Assembly (NCBI GenBank): GCA_015680685.1
Contig: MNCI01010525.1
Span: 54,005 to 118,004, forward strand
Source of the DNA: Gnetum montanum
Taxonomy: Eukaryota; Streptophyta; Gnetopsida; Gnetales; Gnetaceae
DNA: 64,000 nucleotides
Direction: 5' to 3'
Position numbers and translations under genes: made by a program. How positions within the stretch are numbered: the first letter of the stretch is position 1; every line of letters begins with the position of its first letter. Positions 11,111 to 22,672 of the stretch are shown here, piece after piece. Below the pieces are notes generated by a model. That model was not told the origin of the DNA. It saw only the letters and a program-made list of their open reading frames with translations, and did no database searches.

Positions 11111-11903
11111 TGATGAGTGGTGAGGTACCCCTACACTCAACCATACGAATACGAGCATTTCACGTGCGATCCAATCGAACTCCAAGGACTAAGTACCTAT
11201 GCGCCCTAATGGAACACTCAGGGTTAATCAATCGTTGTCTTCGCAAACTTACTTGTATTGTCACAGTTGTATGGTTAAGTAAGCTTGAGGTATGTGATTT
11301 TTATAGCTTTTTGTCTTTTTATGTCTTTTGCTAATAAAGGAAAGGGAGGGAAAGCTAAGTGGCTAACTTACATTAACTAATTCTAAATGTTCCTAACACT
11401 AGTATCCGTTTCCACTCATTGAACACATCTTGAACCAGTGCAACGTTGCTGGGTTACCAAATGCTAATCGTTACTGGGTTACCAAGCGCTGCACGCATGC
11501 TTAAAGCGGTCGTACTAAGTGTATTTAAATAAGGGGTTGAAGGTTGAGAGAAATATTAATGAACTATGAAAGCATTAAATAATCATTAATTACTAATTAA
11601 CTTAATCTGTATGCTGCAAGGTTTATCATAAAGTTCGTCTTTATTACCGTTCACAAAATTGTGCTCAAGTACAAATTGCTCGAATAAAGATCCGTGCAGT
11701 CTATGACTCCTACTGCAGGCACACAGAAATAATTCTAACTCTGGAATGACAAAATTACAAGAGTTTGGCTAAGGGTCTAAATTTAATGTGTGGGAACCAA
11801 GGGCACCGCCTCTTATTTATAGAAGATGAGGTAGGATGCGATATCGCGTATGTGATATCGCGTGGTGGCTATGATATTGTGGATGCGATATCGCGGTTCA
11901 TCA
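11111..11903 (-). repeat. 5' LTR of element A (793 bp)
   Basis: On the minus strand it runs from TGATGAACCGCG to CACTCATCA. It is homologous over much of its length to solo LTR C (29266-30048) and, in inverse orientation, to parts of solo LTR B. The TATA box is at 11814-11821, so U3 is only about 85 bases long and is mostly filled by a GATATCGCG array. The 3' LTR is missing, so no target-site duplication can be checked. Confidence 0.8.
11814..11896 (-). promoter_or_regulatory. LTR A core promoter: TATA box plus four GATATCGCG-type palindromes
   Basis: Going upstream from the minus-strand TATA box (11814-11821), four copies of an 11-base near-palindrome lie at 11838-11848, 11852-11862, 11871-11881 and 11885-11895. 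Two are perfect GCGATATCGCG and two are degenerate. Start-to-start spacing is 14, 19 and 14 bases. LTR C carries the same arrangement in degraded form. Confidence 0.65.
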
Positions 11904-12417
11904 CATACTTTCTATCATGATCAACCTTATAGCAAGAATCTTTTCTATAGTCCACTTGTCAACAAAAGTTTTCATTTTTAAGTTGACAATATTCTTATCA
12001 TATAAGGAAAAATGTCTTGTAAGCTATTTGTCCAAACTAATCAATATTTCATATAGTTAAAGTATAAGAAAGCTTCTATCTTCTCTTTTTTGTTTATTAT
12101 CATTTGATCATTCTTAATATTGACATTATCTTGATTTTTTATATCTTTAGGTTCAATTTGTTTATTTTTTTTCTATCTTCAATTTCAATACATTTTTTCC
12201 TCAGCATTTTTTTTCTTCAACATAAAAAGATAAATATTAAATAAATATCCACGATGAAATAAATTACAAAACTTAGAAAGATTATAATATGTAATTGGTT
12301 GCTTGTAAGTCTTTCCCCATGCTTTCAATACCAATTCCTTTTTTGTAGTTAGAGAAATTAATTTCAAAAAAAAAAATGAAATGTCTACGAGAACCAAATG
12401 TTGCAGAAATAGATTCC
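11904..12417. other. AT-rich spacer between LTR A and solo LTR B
   Basis: Very AT-rich sequence with poly(T) and poly(A) runs. I see no coding, RNA or LTR features. It is probably the older DNA into which A and B inserted. Confidence 0.5.
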
Positions 12418-13584
12418 ATATGTGATGAGAGCGGTTACTGTAATTATTAGAGCTGTTACTCTAATTATTAGAGCGGTTATTCTCGAGTTACTCTCGGGTC
12501 TATAAATACAGCACCCAGGTCTATAAATAGAGCAATTATTCTTGGGTTACTCCCAGGTCTATAATTATTGGGAGCATGTTTTTAGTAGTCAAGTAGCAAA
12601 ACTCTTGTAGTCTGTCTATTTGAAAGTTAGAATATTTTCCAAGTGCCCGCAGTAGGAGGTCTAAGTGTGAACAGATCTTTATTCAAGCATTGATGTACCT
12701 GAACACACCATTGTGTTGCCAATAAAGACAAGCTCTTTGATTCATCCTTGCAACACTTGAGGTTTTTTTTCTTACGCATTTATTTTATTTTATTTTATTA
12801 CGCATTTATTTTATTTTATACACTTTACATTCATGTTATTAGTGTAGCAATTCATTTTGATCAATTAAGCAAATCATTAAATTACACAAGCACAACCCCT
12901 TCGAGCATACGTGTGCCACTTGGTAGCTCAGAAATAATTAGCGTTTGATAGCCCAACAGTGTTTGCATGAAGTTCAGGGTGTGTCCAGGAAGTGGGAACG
13001 GTTACTTGTGTTAGGCTAGATTAGACCATAGTCTACTTAGCAATTAATTACTCTCACTTTCATTCTTATTTACTTAGCTTTTATTTACTTTAATTGCTAA
13101 TTATTTATTATTGTCTATCTAGTTAATATTTCCTTTATTGTCATTTACACTTCCTATTGCGAACACGGAATGAGTATGACTTAATCATGAACATTTAAGT
13201 GTAACTACTTGGTAACCCAATAGTGTATGGAATTCCCAAAAGTAGTACACAAGGTCCAAGATGCGTACGGATGATTAAGGATGGATGCTCATTACACTTA
13301 GGCTAACTTAGATTTTACTTTATGTTGCCTATTAGCTTAATCAAAGATTGTTTCCCATAGTCTCTAGGAGTAGCCTAGTTTAGAATCACATCATACACCT
13401 CACTCTGGACTAAATCATACATGACAAAGCAAATACTAGTCCAGGTGGGAAGATAGTGAACTACGATTAATGTATAATTGTCTAGGTGCCACAACTAGTC
13501 CATCCGCAGAGTTTGAACGGATCGTGCGTACACGCTCATATTCGTATGGTTGAGCATAGGGGTACCTTGTCGCTCATCAATATG
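12418..13584 (+). mobile_element. Solo LTR B (Athila type) with perfect target-site duplication
   Basis: The LTR is 12423-13579 (1157 bp). It begins TGATGAGAGCGG and ends GTCGCTCATCA, so its ends are an inverted TGATGAG/CTCATCA pair. It is flanked by identical pentamers atatg (12418-12422 and 13580-13584). The end region (13380-13579) is homologous in reverse complement to the ends of LTRs A and C. There is no primer site or coding sequence, so it arose by LTR-LTR recombination. Confidence 0.9.
12428..12560 (+). promoter_or_regulatory. LTR B promoter with 21-bp repeats and duplicated TATA boxes
   Basis: A 21-bp unit (AGAGCGGTTACTGTAATTAT plus T) is repeated from 12428, with two clear copies and a third partial one. 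It is followed by TATAAATA at 12501-12508 and again at 12522-12529, each preceded by GGTC. A third, degraded GGTCTATAATTATT lies near 12558. Confidence 0.6.
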
Positions 13585-13944
13585 CTTAATGGAATGGAAA
13601 AGATAATAATTTGCTACTTAACTATTTGAAAATTTATTAGAGGATAAACTTTAGAATATTCTTTAGATTAGGTATCAAAATCTAATGTTCATTTACAAGT
13701 GATTAACGATGCATGCTTATGAAATGATCTTATATTTAGGGCACGTTGCACTATTGAGGCATCACCTAACTCAACAAGGAAGAAAAAAAACAAGAATAGT
13801 ACTAGGCATGAATGACTTGAATGTTCTAGTTTTGCATCACATCATTTAACTATGAAGTGAAACTTCAATTATGAGCCATGTAATCCAAAATTTGAATGAA
13901 CACATATCGTGATGTAAGATCAACAAACAATTATTCATATATAT
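13585..13944. other. Spacer between solo LTR B and element G
   Basis: About 360 AT-rich bases with no recognisable gene or repeat structure. Confidence 0.4.
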
Positions 13945-14799
13945 TGATGAATTGTCATGGGTTTAACTACGTTGACACAATTGTGCCAACATGATCCCAC
14001 AAGTACCCATTAATGCATGATTTGATGCATCGACACATACGCATCAACATAGTGTCTAGTCTTGCCTATATAAATGCAAGCACCCATCACATTTATGGCA
14101 TTCATTGTTAAGTAGCATAGCAAAGCTCTTGCAGTTTGTTCATTTAAGAGTTAAAATATTTTCTGAGTGTCCATAGTAGGAGTTGAGAAGTCTATGAATC
14201 TTTATTCAAGCATTGATGTACCTAGATACTTTGATGTAAACAACAATAAAGACGAGCTTTCTTAATAAACCTTGCAACACTTGGGCTTAGCCTAATATTT
14301 ACCTTAATGCATTTATTGTTCATGCAATTTAATTTCATGCATTTAATTAATTAATCGAATATGAATAATTAATGCAGATAAGTATGACCATCTCGATCAT
14401 ATGTTAACGCTTGGTAATCCCAATAGCACTTACGCTTGGTAACCTAATAGCATTGTGATGTGTTCAGGATGTGTATGAAAAATGGGTATAGATGCTTATG
14501 CTAGGATCAGTCTAAGGCATTAATTAGTTACTACATTAATTAGCATTTAATTACTTTATTTTCACACTTAGGAAAAATAGATAAAAATATAAAATTTATA
14601 CAAATCATGTGCCTTAATTACACTTAACCATACCATTGAACCTCATACGTGGAACTAGGAAGATAACGATCACATCCTTAGATTTACTATCCTAGATAAT
14701 GTGTACTTAGAGAACTAAAGTCTATAGAATTTGACCAGATTGCTTAGTGAACACTAGTGATTCGTATGGTTGGGCATAGGGACTACTCACTGCTCATCA
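13945..14799 (+). repeat. 5' LTR of element G (855 bp)
   Basis: Starts TGATGAATTGTC and ends CTGCTCATCA. The TATA box TATATAAA is at 14067-14074 and a poly(A) signal AATAAA at 14245-14250. The region after the TATA box (CAAAGCTCTTGCAG, GAGTTAAAATATTTTCTGAG) is shared with LTRs B, D and E. Confidence 0.75.
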
Positions 14800-14800
14800 T

Positions 14801-14819
14801 TGGCACCATTACTAGGGAC
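14801..14819 (+). promoter_or_regulatory. Primer binding site of element G (tRNA-Asp type)
   Basis: TGGCACCATTACTAGGGAC, one base after the LTR end; a degraded match to the tRNA-Asp 3' end. Confidence 0.65.
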
Positions 14820-14947
14820 TTTAGTTAGCTACATATGCTACCTAGGAAGTTAGTGAAATTATCCAATGACATTGCAAGGAACCTTAAAGTTGAAATCATT
14901 AAGAAAAATAATAATAACAAAAGCACATTGTTTTCACAAGAATTGAT

Positions 14948-17560
14948 ATGGATTCTTCTTGTAAGAAAGATTCTCCACCATGATTCATGGGCAATTCCAA
15001 TTAGCAAAGGTAAGAAGGCCCAAAACCACATGTACCCCAACAATGTAGAATGGCCTACATGCATCCAGATGAGTACATTTCAGATTTCACCTTCATCTTG
15101 CATCAAGATGAACAATTGTCGTGGAGGAACATGGAGGGCAACACCCTATTGCCGCTTGATCACTTAGTTCCTATGATGTTACTCCACAATCTCATGAAAA
15201 TGGGCATTGTAAGACTTAATATTGAGTATGAGGTGCAAGATCATTCTTGCTGGGATTATCATCCCATGGAGACTCAATGAAAGAAGGATTGGCATATGGA
15301 AGCTCACTATGAGGCATCAAATGATAAATGGTTCACAAAACCCTTATTCCAAGGAAGGGGAAGACCTCTTTTCAGCAACTTCCTAATACACTGATTCCCC
15401 TCCTCTCTTTGAGAAAGAGGCCCTCAATCAAAATCTACACTCCATTGTAGATAACCCTAGTTTTGGAAACAATGAAGCCCATGACTATGGGGATTCAAAG
15501 GAAGGGAGTTAAGATAGGAATCATGACAAGCATCACGATAATGACAGACATGGTGATCATGAGTGAGACCAAAGAAGAGGAAGTAGCAGACACTATTTTG
15601 GTGCTAGCCCTCCTTCCTCTTCACCTTATTCATCTTTATCATCTTCCTCCTCCAACTCTGATTGAAGCGATAGAGGGAGAGATTGTGATGAAGGTGATTA
15701 ACGATATAAAGATGATCATAGATCTTGTCAGAACATTAGAGACCAAGGATGTGGGCAATCAAGGGAGGTCCATCACAAAGAAAGAAGGGATAGTAGAGGG
15801 CACCATAAGTATCATGGCCATCACAGGGGTTATGACTATGATGAGCCTCTTCTTATAACCAAAAACATGCTTAACATTACGAAGGCTTTAAAGATTCCAA
15901 CAATGCACGTGAAGGACAGTTGAATTAAATAGTTGGACATGAACAATATCTTTAAATTTGAAGTGGGATACAATTCTAATCCATATAATCATCTCCAAGC
16001 CTTTCAAAATGCATGTGCCTTACTAAACATTGAGAACAAATGGTAGAAATTGAGGTTGTTTCCTAGGACACTCATTAAGGAGGTTGAAAGCTAGTATTGA
16101 TCCTTAGAATTGGAATCAATCAAATGGGTGAAGTACAATGCTTGAACTCTTTAATGACAAGTATTAAATGTACTCTCAAGTGTCTAACCTGAGGGAGTAG
16201 ATCCAAGGGTGGAATCAAGGAACACATGAATCCTTGGATGTGGCCATGTAAAAATATTACTCATTATTGCACCGATTCCCAGGCCATGGATTTTCTTAAA
16301 AGAAGAAGCTACATCACATTATAGATGAGCTTCGAACAGAAACAAGGAGAACTCTTGGGGTCTATGCTCAAGGGAGGCTATTAGAGCTAAGGGTCCATCA
16401 TATTCAAAGGCTAATTAAGAAAGTGGCCAAAGAAGAAGGTGAGTTGAGGAAAAGAAAAAGTGTAGAGGAGTACAACCAGGATCCTTCCATTTACAAAAGG
16501 GAGGTTCAGTTTTGTGACAATAAGGAGGAGGCATCACTTAATGAAGTGGTTCAATAAAAAACATTGCGAATACAAAAATTTGTTCTTGATATGTCAGCCA
16601 AGGTAGAAAAAATATGGAACTCTTTGGATGAAAAGTTCCAAAATTTCCTCGGAATTGTTGAGAAGACTAAAGAGCAAGGTAGCGATCATGACTGAAAAAG
16701 AATGAAGGAAGCTAAACGTGTCCATTAAAAAGATAAGGGCAAAGTTGCTACAATGGATGAGGTTATGGATTCCAAGATAGATGATGATAGTAGGTGTGAC
16801 ATTTTTCAATATGAACATCCCATGGGATGTTACCCAGTCATGCCACACTTGTAGGAATTTGGGGCATATGCTTTGAATTCTAGATTGGTAAAATGGCAAA
16901 CACCCAAGAGGTTGCCTTATCCTCAAGGCAACTACAGGAAATTCCACCAAGAAGCCTATTATTTGAGTGGAGCACCACCTCAACCACATGAGTATTACTA
17001 GTAGTGGCAACATCCACAATCATGGGGGATGCCACCACCAAGGTAGCAGTACCTTTATCAGTAGCCAGATTCATATGGGTATTATGTTCAACAGCTCATT
17101 CCTCCATGTGACTCTTCCAATCAAGCTTCTTTCCAACACCACTACTACCCTTTAGAATATTACAAAGCACAATCTTTAAGAGGAAATTCCATGTTTCCCT
17201 ATTACCCTCGTCATCCATCTACACTTGTACCTCCACCCTTAACTTAGTTGTCACCTGCTCCATCCATGTAAAGTGAAATTACAGCCCAACCACAACAAAG
17301 AAATGCCACAATGATTGTTAACATATAGCTGACTCCATAGCCGAGTGGTTTAGACACTATGCCTCGAAAACGATCCTTCTACTGAACCAACAATCCTACT
17401 AAGCCCTCATAGACACCTGTGGCTATTGACCCTACTTCTCCTTCCTCCCCCACAACATCCTTTGAGATTCCTTCAAACCAAATGCCTCCTAGGGGTGCAT
17501 ATTGTAATGTTGACTCATGTAGTCACTGATTAGATAACAATTGGTCATCTTCCCATGAAG
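14948..17560 (+). pseudogene. Element G gag (broken)
   Basis: Starts with ATG at 14948 (MDSSCKKDSPP), then shifts frame into the conserved N-terminal module (DEYISDFTFILHQDEQLSW, LLPLDH, LNIEYEVQD, DYHPMETQ) at 15065-15280. A basic linker rich in Ile/Met codons follows. A Retrotrans_gag-like core (LDMNNI, HLQAFQNACAL, LFPRTLIKEVES) with stops lies at about 15870-16140. The short Cys/His motif is CDIFQYEHPMGC at 16795-16830, with the second Cys changed to Phe. A Pro/Gln-rich tail lies near 17000-17300. The layout matches elements A and E. Many stops make it a relic. Confidence 0.78.
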
Positions 17561-18345
17561 AGATCTAATTCTAGGAGTTCCCTCATTTACTTACAAATCA
17601 TTGAGAATGAACTTTGCAAGGCTCTTTTGGACTCAAGCTTTTGTTTGAATTGATCTCGCATGAAATGTACAAAGCTTGGAACCTACCTTCTCTTAAGAAG
17701 AGCAACATTCGCCTTGAGTTAGCAAATCAATCCATCATTGTCCCCTTAGGATTGATGGGGGATATTATGACCACTATCTATGGGTGGTCATATCCTATTG
17801 ACTTCTTGATGATTCGCATGGATAACTGCAATGGGAACTTCCCAATCATCATGGGAAGGACTTGGCTAAGTATAATTGATGCATGGTTGGGAATTAGAGA
17901 CTTCTCCTTGGAGATTTTTAAGGAAAATGTGTTTCATGCATCACATATAGTGACATAGGGTGCCACTACATGCAGAAATTATGGATAATGAAAAGTAACA
18001 CACTCACAATATGCAGGCAGTGTGCAAATGTCACGGAAGTGCAAAGGTGCCTATACACATCAACCATAAAATATGATGGCACCTAGTGGTTAATACTTGA
18101 AGTAGAAAATAGTTCATCACTATGCATGGAGTAGACTAAGAGCTTAATAAGTGTCTATGTTCAAGGCATGGATAAATTGGAACAAGTCCATCACCAACTC
18201 TCTGATGAACCTAATGAAACCAATTAGGGAGAGTTGGAAATCCTTAAGAGCTTCAAACAAGAGCCTGTTGAGTTAAAAGCTCTACTGGTTGAGATGGAAT
18301 ATGCTTTTTTAAATAATGAAAATTTAATCATCATCAATGCCAACC
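17561..18345 (+). pseudogene. Element G protease region (broken, truncated)
   Basis: The frame at 17614-17958 carries the aspartic-protease region: LLDSSF (DSG changed to DSS), LISHEMYKAWNLPSLKKSN, and the second hallmark IIMGRTWLSIIDAWLGIRD. A second part (18234-18345) aligns with the equivalent segment of element A (FKQEPVELKAL, then IIINANL) and stops at the junction with element J. RT is not reached. Confidence 0.75.
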
Positions 18346-18962
18346 TAGAAACCTTTCCTCAACTCATCCTAAGGTTCTACAATTTTTTTCCAAGTCTTCT
18401 TACCTTCTCCATGATTGTTTCCATCTTTCTCCATTGCATTCCAGCTATTTCTTGAATTGGGATGAATGTATTTGGAAGTTTTTTCATCTATCTGGGTCAT
18501 CTCTAATCTCGCTAGGATGTCTCTTACAAAAACCTAGCTCTCAAATGAGACATCTGCTATTTTTTTGGGACATCCCATATGGTTCCAAGATGTTCTAGGT
18601 TCTAGTGGTATGTCTTTCTTGAGATGTCGCTTGCACAATTGGAATGTCTTAACTGTGACATCCTAGTTTTTGGTGGGATGCCTCACTTGCTAGGGCTAAA
18701 TTCAAAAATTCTTATTTTAATGTTTTGAACCTCTGGATACCTCCAAAAAATTTCCCATAGGTCCTAGAACCCCCTAAACTCATCAAAATGAGCCCAAAAC
18801 ACCCCAAAACATGCCAAAACATCTAGGAATCATCATCAAAAAAATCAACACAAGAAGACACACATTAATAGGACATACTCATCCATGTCTTCTTCAAACT
18901 TGAAACCTACAAAAACAACTTATAAAATAAAGCATAAGGAAATTGGGAGAGGTGTTCCCACA
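18346..18962 (-). repeat. 3' LTR of element J (truncated, 617 bp)
   Basis: Colinear with about 23157-23773. On the minus strand it starts TGTGGGAACACC. Its far end (about 480 bases present in the other LTR) is missing, and the sequence joins element G directly. It contains about eight GATGTC/GACATC-type motifs at 18524-18690. Confidence 0.78.
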
Positions 18963-19180
18963 CCAACTCTTGCACCCTTTAAAAATTGAACTCATGTGAA
19001 CAAGAAAGTAGGAGTAGACATGATCCCCCACTTAACAAGTTTGGTCTCATGGATCCATACAACATAATCAATAGAATGATACTTCCAATGGATCAAATAT
19101 TCATGCCTCTTGACTCCTCGAGTGCTAGAAGCTTTCCTCCACTTGAGTATGATTACCTACCTCTCCATTGAGAGCTTGGA

Positions 19181-19680
19181 CTAATCAATAGTCCCATTCA
19201 ACTCATTAATGCCACCTTGTATGGTCTCCTCATTAGCTAGTCCATGATAGTGCATAAGATCTGAAATACTAAATACAAAAGACATACCGACATCATTTGG
19301 TAAATCAATCTCAAAAGCATTATCATTAACTTTAGCCTTGATTTTGAAAGGCCCCATCTTCTTAGCTTTCAATTTGGAGAAGTTAATACCTATTAATCAT
19401 TTCTTCTTCAAGTGCACCCAAACCAAGTCACCAATAGCAAAATTAGGCTTCTACTTGCCCTCATTCCTCTTGAGGACTCGTTCTTTAACCTTCTTCTTAA
19501 GATTTAATTTTACTTGTTCATGGAGATTCCTCACCTCTTACACAAAATTAGCACTAAGTTGAGCTTCACCATCAAAGCTCTTAAAAGTATCCACCATCTT
19601 TGAACAAAACCCATAGGTCACCTCAAATTGGCTTTTGCCAATAGTAACATGAAAAGCATTCTTAGATGAAAATTCAACAT
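19181..19680 (-). pseudogene. Element J integrase C-terminal tail
   Basis: On the minus strand the recognisable motifs are GKSQFEVTYG near 19650 (matching the usual GKSPFEVVYG of gypsy integrases), then a basic stretch, DLVWVHLKKK near 19420, and KKMGPFKIKAKVNDNAFEID followed by a segment ending SDLMHYHG (19372-19230). The DDE core is absent. Stops interrupt the middle portion. Confidence 0.7.
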
Positions 19681-20535
19681 CCTTCTTCTAGTGTTGGAAA
19701 GTCTTTTACTAATCCTTCCTCCATCATCAAAATCACAATGCATATTACATTCATGTTGTTTGTCCATTTCATAGCTAAGATAGTCAATTTCATTACTATT
19801 AATCTCCATATTAACATCAATAATGATCTTTTCATAGTGACTAATACTATAGCCATAATCATCAGCAAAATTACCATTATTAGTATTTCTCTTACTAACA
19901 ATGACATCGAAAGCTACATTGCTTCCATCATGTACAACATATTTCAAAACTTCATCACAATCATCACAATGATCATGATGCTCATCATCATAATGGAACA
20001 AACCACTACCAAGTTGAAGTTCAAAACTAGAATCCAACACACTAGGTTCCACATAAGAGACATTACTATCATCTTCAAGGTAAAGCTTAGACTCGCTTAC
20101 CTCTTCAAGGCTTCTCTTATCCATCTTTGGTTTAACTTGATCTTTAATAGGTGGCTATTTGCTCTCATCAAAGCTTAAAGCTTCAAGTTTCAACATAGAA
20201 GTCTCCAACTCCAATGGTTTTCCCTCTTTCAATGAATTATCAATAGCTTCTACAATCCACTTTGGAGGTACCAGCTCAAAAGGTAAATCCTTTCCCATGG
20301 CTTGAACATCAAATTCATCACCTAAGCAATCATTCTTCCATGTACCTTGGCTAGAAGAATCACCTCTTTTCGATGAGATAACCTCAACTTGACAAAGAAT
20401 CTTCTTTCCATTGCGACAAGATATATAATAATTGCATAAAGAATGAGTATCATACTCTCTAGTGATGCTCTTGATCCTTCTTGAGGAAGTTCCTTGATCT
20501 TTCCACTCCTTCAATCTTGATCTTTCACCTCCCAT
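19618..20535 (-). pseudogene. Unrecognised acidic, His/Cys-rich reading frame in element J
   Basis: Two frames (20535-20155 and 20124-19618) are in the same phase and are separated only by a single TAG, giving about 305 codons. The first part is mixed-charge (VPPKWIVEAIDNSLKEG). The second is strongly acidic, with two clusters of possible metal ligands: HHDHCDDCDE and HECNMHCDFDD. Its last codons run over the start of the integrase tail, which is in another frame. It sits where RT and RNase H should be. I recognise no family. It could be a captured host fragment, an element-specific protein, or spacer that is open by chance. The composition is unlike the flanking gag and integrase. Confidence 0.4.
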
Positions 20536-20649
20536 AACTTATGAGGTAAGAACTCTTCTTGATTAGCAGCATACACCATCTTGGATTGTGAAGATCTCAT
20601 TTTATTTTTAATGAAGTTCTTGTTTTCCTCTTCTGAAACCTTTAAGTAT

Positions 20650-21331
20650 TGAGCACTCCCTTGATTAATAAGAGATTCTCATTGATTTCTACTTCACCAG
20701 ACATTTCATCTTCCTTATTGAAAAGCTTTGAAAACTTTTCCTTCAAGCCTAGCACACCTGTAGGAAGTTCAACCTACACATCATCATGGTTAGTAGCGAT
20801 TGTTGTCATAACAACAACCAAAAAATTAGTTTCATCATGTTTCTTAATATATTTCCTCTCTCCTAGAAGGATTAAGGAAGCATTAAGTGAGCTTTGCTAC
20901 CTCACTTGTTTAGTTGTCATAGGAATCAAATCATGGATTCCATCAAGTCTAGCAACACTTTGTATGGTTCTTGCTCAATCAAACTAAGCACCATCGTAAA
21001 AATTCCAATGTATACTAAGAATTACATTAGCAAAATCTATTGAAAGCGCATCATCCTTCACAACATCATGAAAACTTCTAATTTTAAATTTCAAGGTACA
21101 TTGTTCCTTCATCTCTTGGGAAAAATCTTTAGAAAACCAATTCACCTTATAGGGTCTTACATGAGGATTAGTTACCAAACCCAACCTAGCAACTACCCTA
21201 GACAAAATAACATCTTTTTGGGGTTCCCCATCAATCAAAATATGAATCCATTCCTTAGTAAGTAAACAACTAGTCCTAATCTGAAACAAAAATTTTCTAT
21301 TAAGATGATATACTCTATTTATATTCCCCAT
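20650..21331 (-). pseudogene. Element J protease region (broken)
   Basis: The frame at 21331-20984 reads LIDGEPQKDVILSRVVARLG, then HVRPYKVNW and a segment ending LSIHW. This matches the order of gypsy aspartic proteases (IDGGSTHNFIS..., PYKVSW, LLGRPW), but the catalytic DSG-type motif is replaced. Downstream traces (IHDLIPMTTKQV) match the linker after protease in related elements. Confidence 0.6.
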
Positions 21332-21349
21332 GAATGTATAAGAATTTAA

Positions 21350-22604
21350 TTAAACATCCTTAATTGTTGGAGCATTAGGATTACCTCTTTGAAGAGCTTG
21401 GCTTGATGTCTCCTCCACCTTCATGGTTTGCACATTTTTGCCCTTTGGCTGCCTTGTGAAGTGGACATTTCCATTTCTTATGTCCTTATTCTCCACATTT
21501 GAAGCACTGAGTTTTTGATGAGCTATTGCCTTGACCTTTGCCTCCCATGCCTTGGTCCTTCTTAGCTTTACAATTCTCATCACCTCTTTCAATCTTCTTG
21601 TCTTAGCTACCCTCCTTGTCTCTAGATTTAGAATTGGATCCCTTGTCAGATCTAGATCCCTTCTTCTTCCCCTTGGAAGTTTGTTTGTGCGTATTTCCAA
21701 ATCCATCTAATTTCTTGTCAACCTTGAGTGCCAAATCATAAACCTTATCAAATGTTTGTGGCTCATAAAAGGAAAAATCCTATTGGTATGTCATTTTTAG
21801 ATCTCTTAAGAAGATTAAAGCTTGCCCATACTCCTCCTAATTTGCCTTGGCTTAATGGAATAGATCACGAAGTTCGATGTAGAATTCTTTAACATCCTTA
21901 TCACCTTGCCTTAGGAATTTCAACTTCATAATGGTTTCTTGTATCTAACAAGATTGTTCAAATTTCCTATTCAACCTATATTTCATTAGATCCCAATCTA
22001 TGATAGGTTGACCATTTCATCTTTCATAACCTTGTGACTTCTTTTCCCATGAAGTATAAGTCATACCTTCTAATATGAATTCAGCAATAGGCACCCTCAA
22101 GTTATTCAGTTCCTCTTCCAACTGGGAATGCTTCTCAAGTGTCTTCATCCAACTTGCAAAAGCAATGGTGCCATCTACACCATTGAAAGGCTTCAACTCT
22201 CCATACGGAAGTCTTGCAGCATTTATGAATGCTCTCACAAGCCTTGCCTCATCTTCCTTGTCAAGTTTACCTGAAGAAGAAGTATTGAACACAACTAGAG
22301 TTCTTGAAGTTCTCATATGAGGAATAGGATTCCTTCCCATCAAAATGCTTGGTTGATGGTTTTCTACTCTCCCATAGCTAAATTTTCCTTCCTCTTTCTC
22401 CACTCTATCTCCACCTAGTTGTGGAACTTTTTCATCTAAATGTACATGCTCTTCATCTTCGTGTGTTGAAATATGGCTAGGATTAGCATTTCAGTCTACC
22501 TATGCATTAATTTCATCCAATTGAGCAACCATCATCTGAAACATAGACTTCATGCTCTCCATGTCCGGATTTAGATCTTGCACCTATTTATTCTTGGATG
22601 CCAT
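21350..22604 (-). pseudogene. Element J gag with CCHC zinc knuckle (broken)
   Basis: The ATG at 22604 is followed almost at once by a stop (MASKNK*). The readable frame at 22403-22017 carries the Gag core (LPYGELKPFNGVDGTIAF, WMKTLEKHSQLEEELN, FILEGMTYTSWEK). A basic region follows, then a canonical knuckle C-F-K-C-G-E-x-G-H-K-K-W-K-C at 21506-21465, with one in-frame stop inside it. It resembles Gag of gypsy elements that use an initiator-Met primer. Confidence 0.72.
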
Positions 22605-22649
22605 CTCAAATTAACAAAATCCTCAACCAATTTCCAAGTAACAATAAAA

Positions 22650-22665
22650 CTAAGCTCTAATACCA
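22650..22665 (-). promoter_or_regulatory. Primer binding site of element J (initiator-Met type)
   Basis: On the minus strand TGGTATTAGAGCTTAG, one mismatch from the common plant TGGTATCAGAGC motif. Seven bases separate it from the LTR end. Confidence 0.7.
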
Positions 22666-22672
22666 ATAACAT

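Larger units (their letters stand above)
4793..11903 (-). mobile_element. Element A: Athila-like Ty3/gypsy, 3'-truncated
   Basis: Read on the minus strand the order is LTR (11903-11111), tRNA-Asp-type primer site, gag, protease, reverse transcriptase, RNase H and integrase. The sequence ends just after pol at about 4793, with no polypurine tract or 3' LTR. The RT motifs (KDHF.LPFVDQVLD, LCNAP, FMDD) and the primer site are those of the Athila lineage. All coding parts are broken by stops and frameshifts. The left end abuts an oppositely oriented Athila LTR fragment, a rearrangement breakpoint rather than a normal insertion end. Confidence 0.85.
13945..18345 (+). mobile_element. Element G: Athila-like Ty3/gypsy, truncated in the protease region
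   Basis: LTR 13945-14799, tRNA-Asp-type primer site 14801-14819, then gag and protease in the same order and with the same motifs as element A. It ends at about 18345 within the segment after protease (the part reading IIINANL), where element J sequence begins. RT, RNase H, integrase and 3' LTR are absent from this location and were not found beyond J. Confidence 0.82.

Noticed and set aside
17330-17385. Possible tRNA-Ser-like text (GCCGAGTGGTTTAGACACTATG)
   Set aside because: It falls in the Pro-rich tail of element G gag, aligns as protein with elements A and E, and I cannot form the acceptor and T stems.
19666-20178. 170-codon plus-strand frame opposite the acidic frame of element J
   Set aside because: Ile/Thr/Met-rich reading of the complement of an Asp/Asn/Glu-rich frame, which is a shadow.
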